Source of the DNA: an uncultured Eggerthellaceae bacterium
Lineage (GTDB): Bacteria; Actinomycetota; Coriobacteriia; Coriobacteriales; Eggerthellaceae
Length of the DNA stretch: 8,260 nt
Direction: 5' to 3'
NCBI GenBank assembly: GCA_934623455.1
Contig: CAKTVK010000086.1
Location: 1 to 8,260, forward strand
The notes below the pieces were generated by a model that saw only the letters and a program-made list of their open reading frames with translations, ran no database searches and was not told the DNA's origin. Every line of letters begins with the position of its first letter. Positions within the stretch are counted from its first letter, which is position 1. A program made the translations under genes and the position numbers. Shown here piece after piece: positions 5,651-8,260 of this stretch.

Positions 5651-6642
5651 TGCGTCATCATTATTGGGAATGGCCCATTGCCACCTATCTGTTCCTTGGT
5701 GGTATGGGCGGCGGCATGTTCTTCTTGGCCGCTGTGCTTTCGTTCTTTGTTATGCCCGAGCAGGCAGCCTTGGTTGGCTCTGCTCTGGCATGGCCGACGT
5801 TCTTTGCGTTGGTGTGGCTGGCTGTTGGCTGCTTCTTGCTGGTTTTCGAGTTGGGTCAGCACTACGCGTTCGTGTACGTGTTCTTTAACTCGATGACCTC
5901 GGTTATCGGCCACGGCGCACGTTTGCTGTGCGTTGCGTTGATCTTTGGCCTGTTCTGGTGGATTTCGTATCTGCCGTGGGAATGGATTGCGCCGCTGGCA
6001 GGCTTCTTCGCCACGTTCCGCGTGCTTAACCTGGCACTGGCTGGCCTTGCTGGTTTCTGCATCATGCTCTACACCGGCATTCTGTTCTCTACTCTGAAGG
6101 CTCACTCCTTCTGGGCAACCCCGGCCCTGCCGGTGCTGTTCACGGTTTCCGCTCTGTCCACCGCATGCGCTTGCACCATGCTGTGCCTGGGCTTCACGGG
6201 TCTGTACCCGAACGTGGGCATTTTCGGTCAGGCTGCCATTGCGTTTGTGGGCTTTGAGATCCACGAGCTGCTGCACACGCTGGACATCATTTTGATCCTT
6301 GCCGAGCTGACCGTGCTGCTGCTGATGGTGCTGTCGCTGATGTGCGCGGGCAACAAAGTTGCTCACGACGCAGCTGCTCGCTGGGTGCGCGGCTCCTACG
6401 CTCCGCTGTTCTGGCTGGGCATGGTGTGCTGCGGTCTGGTGCTTCCGCTGCTGCTGAACATCATTGGCATGAGCACGCCTGCTGCCGTTTTGGCTCTGTG
6501 CGGCGGCTTGCTGCTTCGCTTCCTTATCGTGTTCACCGACGACCGCGCGGAGATTCCTGGCGAGACCAGGTACTTCAGCCGTCTGAAGCAGCCCGGTACG
6601 GAATTCATGACGAAGTGGGCTGACGGCGAGAACATCTACTAA
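5650..6642 (+). CDS. nrfD: NrfD/PsrC-type membrane anchor subunit
   Basis: A 330-aa integral membrane protein with about eight hydrophobic segments (roughly residues 10-35, 45-68, 82-107, 116-147, 154-182, 190-232 as two, 250-275 and 277-294) and a short hydrophilic C-terminal tail. The opening WEWPIATYLFLGGMGGG is characteristic of NrfD/PsrC proteins, which bind quinone or quinol and exchange electrons with a four-cluster Fe-S partner. They carry no haem. GGGAGGT lies upstream, and the ATG overlaps the previous stop codon. The operon ends with this gene, as shown by the terminator directly after it. It anchors the complex to the cytoplasmic membrane. With both partners lacking export signals, the catalytic side is inferred to face the cytoplasm. 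The symbol marks the family, not nitrite reduction. Confidence 0.9.
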   Translation: MRHHYWEWPIATYLFLGGMGGGMFFLAAVLSFFVMPEQAALVGSALAWPTFFALVWLAVGCFLLVFELGQHYAFVYVFFNSMTSVIGHGARLLCVALIFGLFWWISYLPWEWIAPLAGFFATFRVLNLALAGLAGFCIMLYTGILFSTLKAHSFWATPALPVLFTVSALSTACACTMLCLGFTGLYPNVGIFGQAAIAFVGFEIHELLHTLDIILILAELTVLLLMVLSLMCAGNKVAHDAAARWVRGSYAPLFWLGMVCCGLVLPLLLNIIGMSTPAAVLALCGGLLLRFLIVFTDDRAEIPGETRYFSRLKQPGTEFMTKWADGENIY

Positions 6643-6662
6643 GACGTTTTTCGGCTTAACTC

Positions 6663-6701
6663 AAAGGGGCCTGACTCACGCTGCGAGTCGGGCTCCTTTT
6701 T
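6663..6701 (+). terminator. Intrinsic terminator of the molybdoenzyme operon
   Basis: GGGGCCTGACTC (6666-6677) pairs with GAGTCGGGCTCC (6685-6696) over 12 base pairs, two of them G-U, with a 7-base loop. TTTTT follows at 6697-6701, and the AAA at 6663-6665 can extend the stem. It begins 20 bases after the NrfD stop codon and separates this operon from the next gene. Confidence 0.92.
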
Positions 6702-6732
6702 GCTAGAATCGGGTGTGTGCTTTTGCGAGATG

Positions 6733-6742
6733 GCGCATGCGC
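6733..6742. promoter_or_regulatory. Palindrome GCGCATGCGC in the upstream region of the HdrB-like gene
   Basis: A perfect 10-bp palindrome lies between the terminator and the HdrB-like gene. Downstream, TGGTAGATT at 6782-6790 resembles an extended -10 element (TG-n-TAGATT) 33 bases before the ATG, but no good -35 is seen. The palindrome could be an operator, although such short GC palindromes also occur by chance. Confidence 0.25.
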
Positions 6743-6823
6743 GGCGAATCACTTCGAAATCTAGGAAATGACCTGGGCATTTGGTAGATTTTGGAGCGAT
6801 GAAAAGGGAAGGGGAAGGTTCCG

Positions 6824-7828
6824 ATGGAGACCACGTATTCATTCGAAGATGTGCTTACGGGTGCAACCGTTGCATGTGGGTATCCGTATTTGCAGAGCCA
6901 TTATGTGGAGAAGTCTGCGGGCGCGATTCCGTGCGAGTCGGTGTTTTTCCCTGGTTGCAGCTTTATCAACTACGGGTTGCCCCTGGTCCAAGCGGTGTAC
7001 AACACGCTGAGTCGGGCGGGAAGCGTGCAGGGAATCTCGCTTTTATGCTGCGGGAAGATTTTATCGTACGAGGCCGGCGGTGATGAGCTGCGCGCTCATT
7101 TCGAGCAGCAGTTCCGCGATCACCTAAAAGCGGCGGGCGTGAAGCGCCTGGTGGTGGCATGTCCGAACTGCGTTGTGGCGTTGCGTACCGCGTGTGCGGC
7201 CGACCCCGCCACAAAAGACATCCAGGTAGTGGCGTTGCCGCAAGAGTTGGCGCGCTTGGGATATCGCATTGATCCCGGCGTGGCGCAAAATGTGGCGGCG
7301 CTTGGTTACCCCGAAGGAGCGGCACCCGATAACGTGGTGTTTTGCCCGCATGATTCCTGCCCCGATCGTGAGATGGGGGAATTTGCGGAAGGCATGCGTC
7401 TTTTGGCGGAGAATCTTCCCGTGGTCGAAGCGGCGCATCATGGGCGCAAGTCCGTGTGTTGTGGATCGCTTCCGCGCGCGGCAGGAAAGTTCGACGCGGC
7501 TGACAAATGCGCGCAGCTGTGCGGCTCCGAGAGTGCTGCTGCGGGTGCTTCGGCCATTATCACGCCGTGCGTGAGCTGCTCGTTCCAGCTAACAGTGGCG
7601 CAACACGAGGTGCCCGTGTTCCATTACCTGGAACTTCTTTACAATTGGCGCATTGGTTGGGCGCATGCGGATATGTACATGAAGCTGCGGTTCTTGTTCG
7701 ATGACGTGCCTCATAAAGAGGGCGCGCAGGCAAGTAATCGCGCGTTTGTCGCGCTGGGCAACGCTGCGGATAGTGCCGATGCCGGTGATGTAGCGGTGGA
7801 TGGCGCAAATACCCGCGATGGAGAATGA
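6824..7828 (+). CDS. HdrB-like Fe-S oxidoreductase with two CCG domains
   Basis: A 334-aa soluble protein built from two cysteine-rich CCG domains, as in subunit B of heterodisulfide reductase, where such domains hold unusual non-cubane [4Fe-4S] clusters. Domain 1: Cys45 (PGC), Cys75-Cys76-Gly77, Cys113-x2-Cys116. Domain 2: Cys174 or Cys179, Cys212-Cys213-Gly214, Cys249-x2-Cys252. Cys18 and Cys37 are additional. The last ~25 residues are acidic and rich in Ala, Asp and Gly. There is no HdrA flavoprotein or HdrC partner nearby; the gene is followed at once by a molybdopterin enzyme, so it probably passes electrons to that enzyme or matures it. A thiol-disulfide role is possible. GGGGAAGG lies six bases before the ATG. 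It forms its own transcription unit after the terminator and is less strictly codon-biased than the preceding operon. Confidence 0.88.
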   Translation: METTYSFEDVLTGATVACGYPYLQSHYVEKSAGAIPCESVFFPGCSFINYGLPLVQAVYNTLSRAGSVQGISLLCCGKILSYEAGGDELRAHFEQQFRDHLKAAGVKRLVVACPNCVVALRTACAADPATKDIQVVALPQELARLGYRIDPGVAQNVAALGYPEGAAPDNVVFCPHDSCPDREMGEFAEGMRLLAENLPVVEAAHHGRKSVCCGSLPRAAGKFDAADKCAQLCGSESAAAGASAIITPCVSCSFQLTVAQHEVPVFHYLELLYNWRIGWAHADMYMKLRFLFDDVPHKEGAQASNRAFVALGNAADSADAGDVAVDGANTRDGE

Positions 7829-7850
7829 ATAAATGCAGGAGCAAGATAAC

Positions 7851-8260
7851 ATGATTGAGCGCGATGTGAATGAAAACATGGAATGCGCCGCAGGCGATGA
7901 AGGCGTTGGCGAGGCAGCGGCGGACGGCGCAGCCGGTGTTGCAGCGGGAGATGTGCCTGCGGACGGCAGCTCTGCGGAAGAAACACCGAACCGCCAGGTC
8001 AAACGCACGAACTGTCACTTCTGCGGCTATCTTTGCGGCTTTCTTGCCACGGTGGAGAACGGTCGCATTGTTGACTTGAAAGTGGACCCCACGCGCTATC
8101 CGTACAGCGAGAAAACGCTGGCGGGGTGCCGTCGTTGGCGCATGAACTTGCAAACGCTTGATGCTCCCGATCGCGTGAATTATCCCCTGAAGCGCGTGGG
8201 CGACCGCGGCAGCAATACGTGGCAGCGCGTGAGCTGGGACGAAGCGCTCGATGACATTGC
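7851..8260 (+). CDS. Second molybdopterin oxidoreductase, N-terminal part (runs off right edge)
   Basis: The first 136 residues of a DMSO reductase-superfamily catalytic subunit. After a ~50-residue acidic, Ala/Gly/Asp-rich N-terminal extension without a twin-arginine motif comes the [4Fe-4S] motif C55-x2-C58-x3-C62 with the fourth cysteine at Cys93. The sequence then continues with the typical DAPDRVNYPLKRVG and the W-x-R-V-S-W-D-E-A-L-D segment. The usual Cys-x-(Lys/Arg)-Gly after the fourth cysteine reads Cys-Arg-Arg-Trp here. Start choice: the ATG at 7851 has AGGAG nine bases upstream. An alternative in-frame ATG at 7833 has GGAG nine bases upstream and would add six residues. The gene follows the HdrB-like gene by only 22 bases (4 with the upstream start), so the two are probably co-transcribed. 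The cofactor ligand and substrate region lie beyond the window. Confidence 0.85.
   Translation, partial: MIERDVNENMECAAGDEGVGEAAADGAAGVAAGDVPADGSSAEETPNRQVKRTNCHFCGYLCGFLATVENGRIVDLKVDPTRYPYSEKTLAGCRRWRMNLQTLDAPDRVNYPLKRVGDRGSNTWQRVSWDEALDDI

Overview
The window looks like a moderately GC-rich actinobacterial genome of the Coriobacteriia, most likely a gut-type member of the Eggerthellaceae (Eggerthella, Gordonibacter, Slackia, Adlercreutzia and relatives). This is an inference from gene content: two molybdopterin (DMSO reductase superfamily) enzymes within 6 kb, one of them resembling acetylene hydratase and the catechol dehydroxylases of that family, with their own Fe-S and membrane partners. 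No rRNA or other taxonomic marker is present.

Layout. Positions 1-170 hold the 5' end of an IS3-family insertion sequence whose orfA runs leftward off the window. Positions 171-607 carry no credible gene but contain a 26-bp perfect inverted repeat with weaker homologous flanks. Positions 608-1507 (minus strand) encode a PhnP-like metallo-beta-lactamase-fold hydrolase. Positions 1508-2132 form a long divergent intergenic region: a GC-rich, degenerate-repeat half, then a leader with a promoter-like TATAAT, three copies of the octamer TGCATGAA, and hairpins. Positions 2133-6642 are a compact three-gene operon: a 970-aa molybdopterin catalytic subunit, a 192-aa subunit with four [4Fe-4S] motifs, and a 330-aa NrfD-type membrane anchor. 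It ends in a strong intrinsic terminator (6663-6701). A second unit on the plus strand encodes a protein with two CCG domains (HdrB-like, 6824-7828), followed closely by the N-terminus of a second molybdopterin enzyme that runs off the right edge.

How it works together (inference from families): the first operon builds a membrane-associated oxidoreductase. The NrfD protein exchanges electrons with the quinone pool, the four-cluster protein relays them, and the large subunit performs substrate chemistry at a Mo- or W-bis-pterin centre probably ligated by Cys163. The large subunit shows no twin-arginine signal, so it appears cytoplasmic. The substrate cannot be read from the sequence. The second unit suggests another molybdoenzyme paired with an HdrB-type Fe-S protein in place of the usual ferredoxin-like subunit.

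The most unusual feature is the C-terminus of the first molybdoenzyme. About 210 residues follow the normal end of the fold and contain two ~70-aa repeats. Each repeat is built from six units with Asp recurring every eight residues, resembling the eukaryotic OCRE (octamer repeat) pattern. The two copies still share 28 identical consecutive bases.
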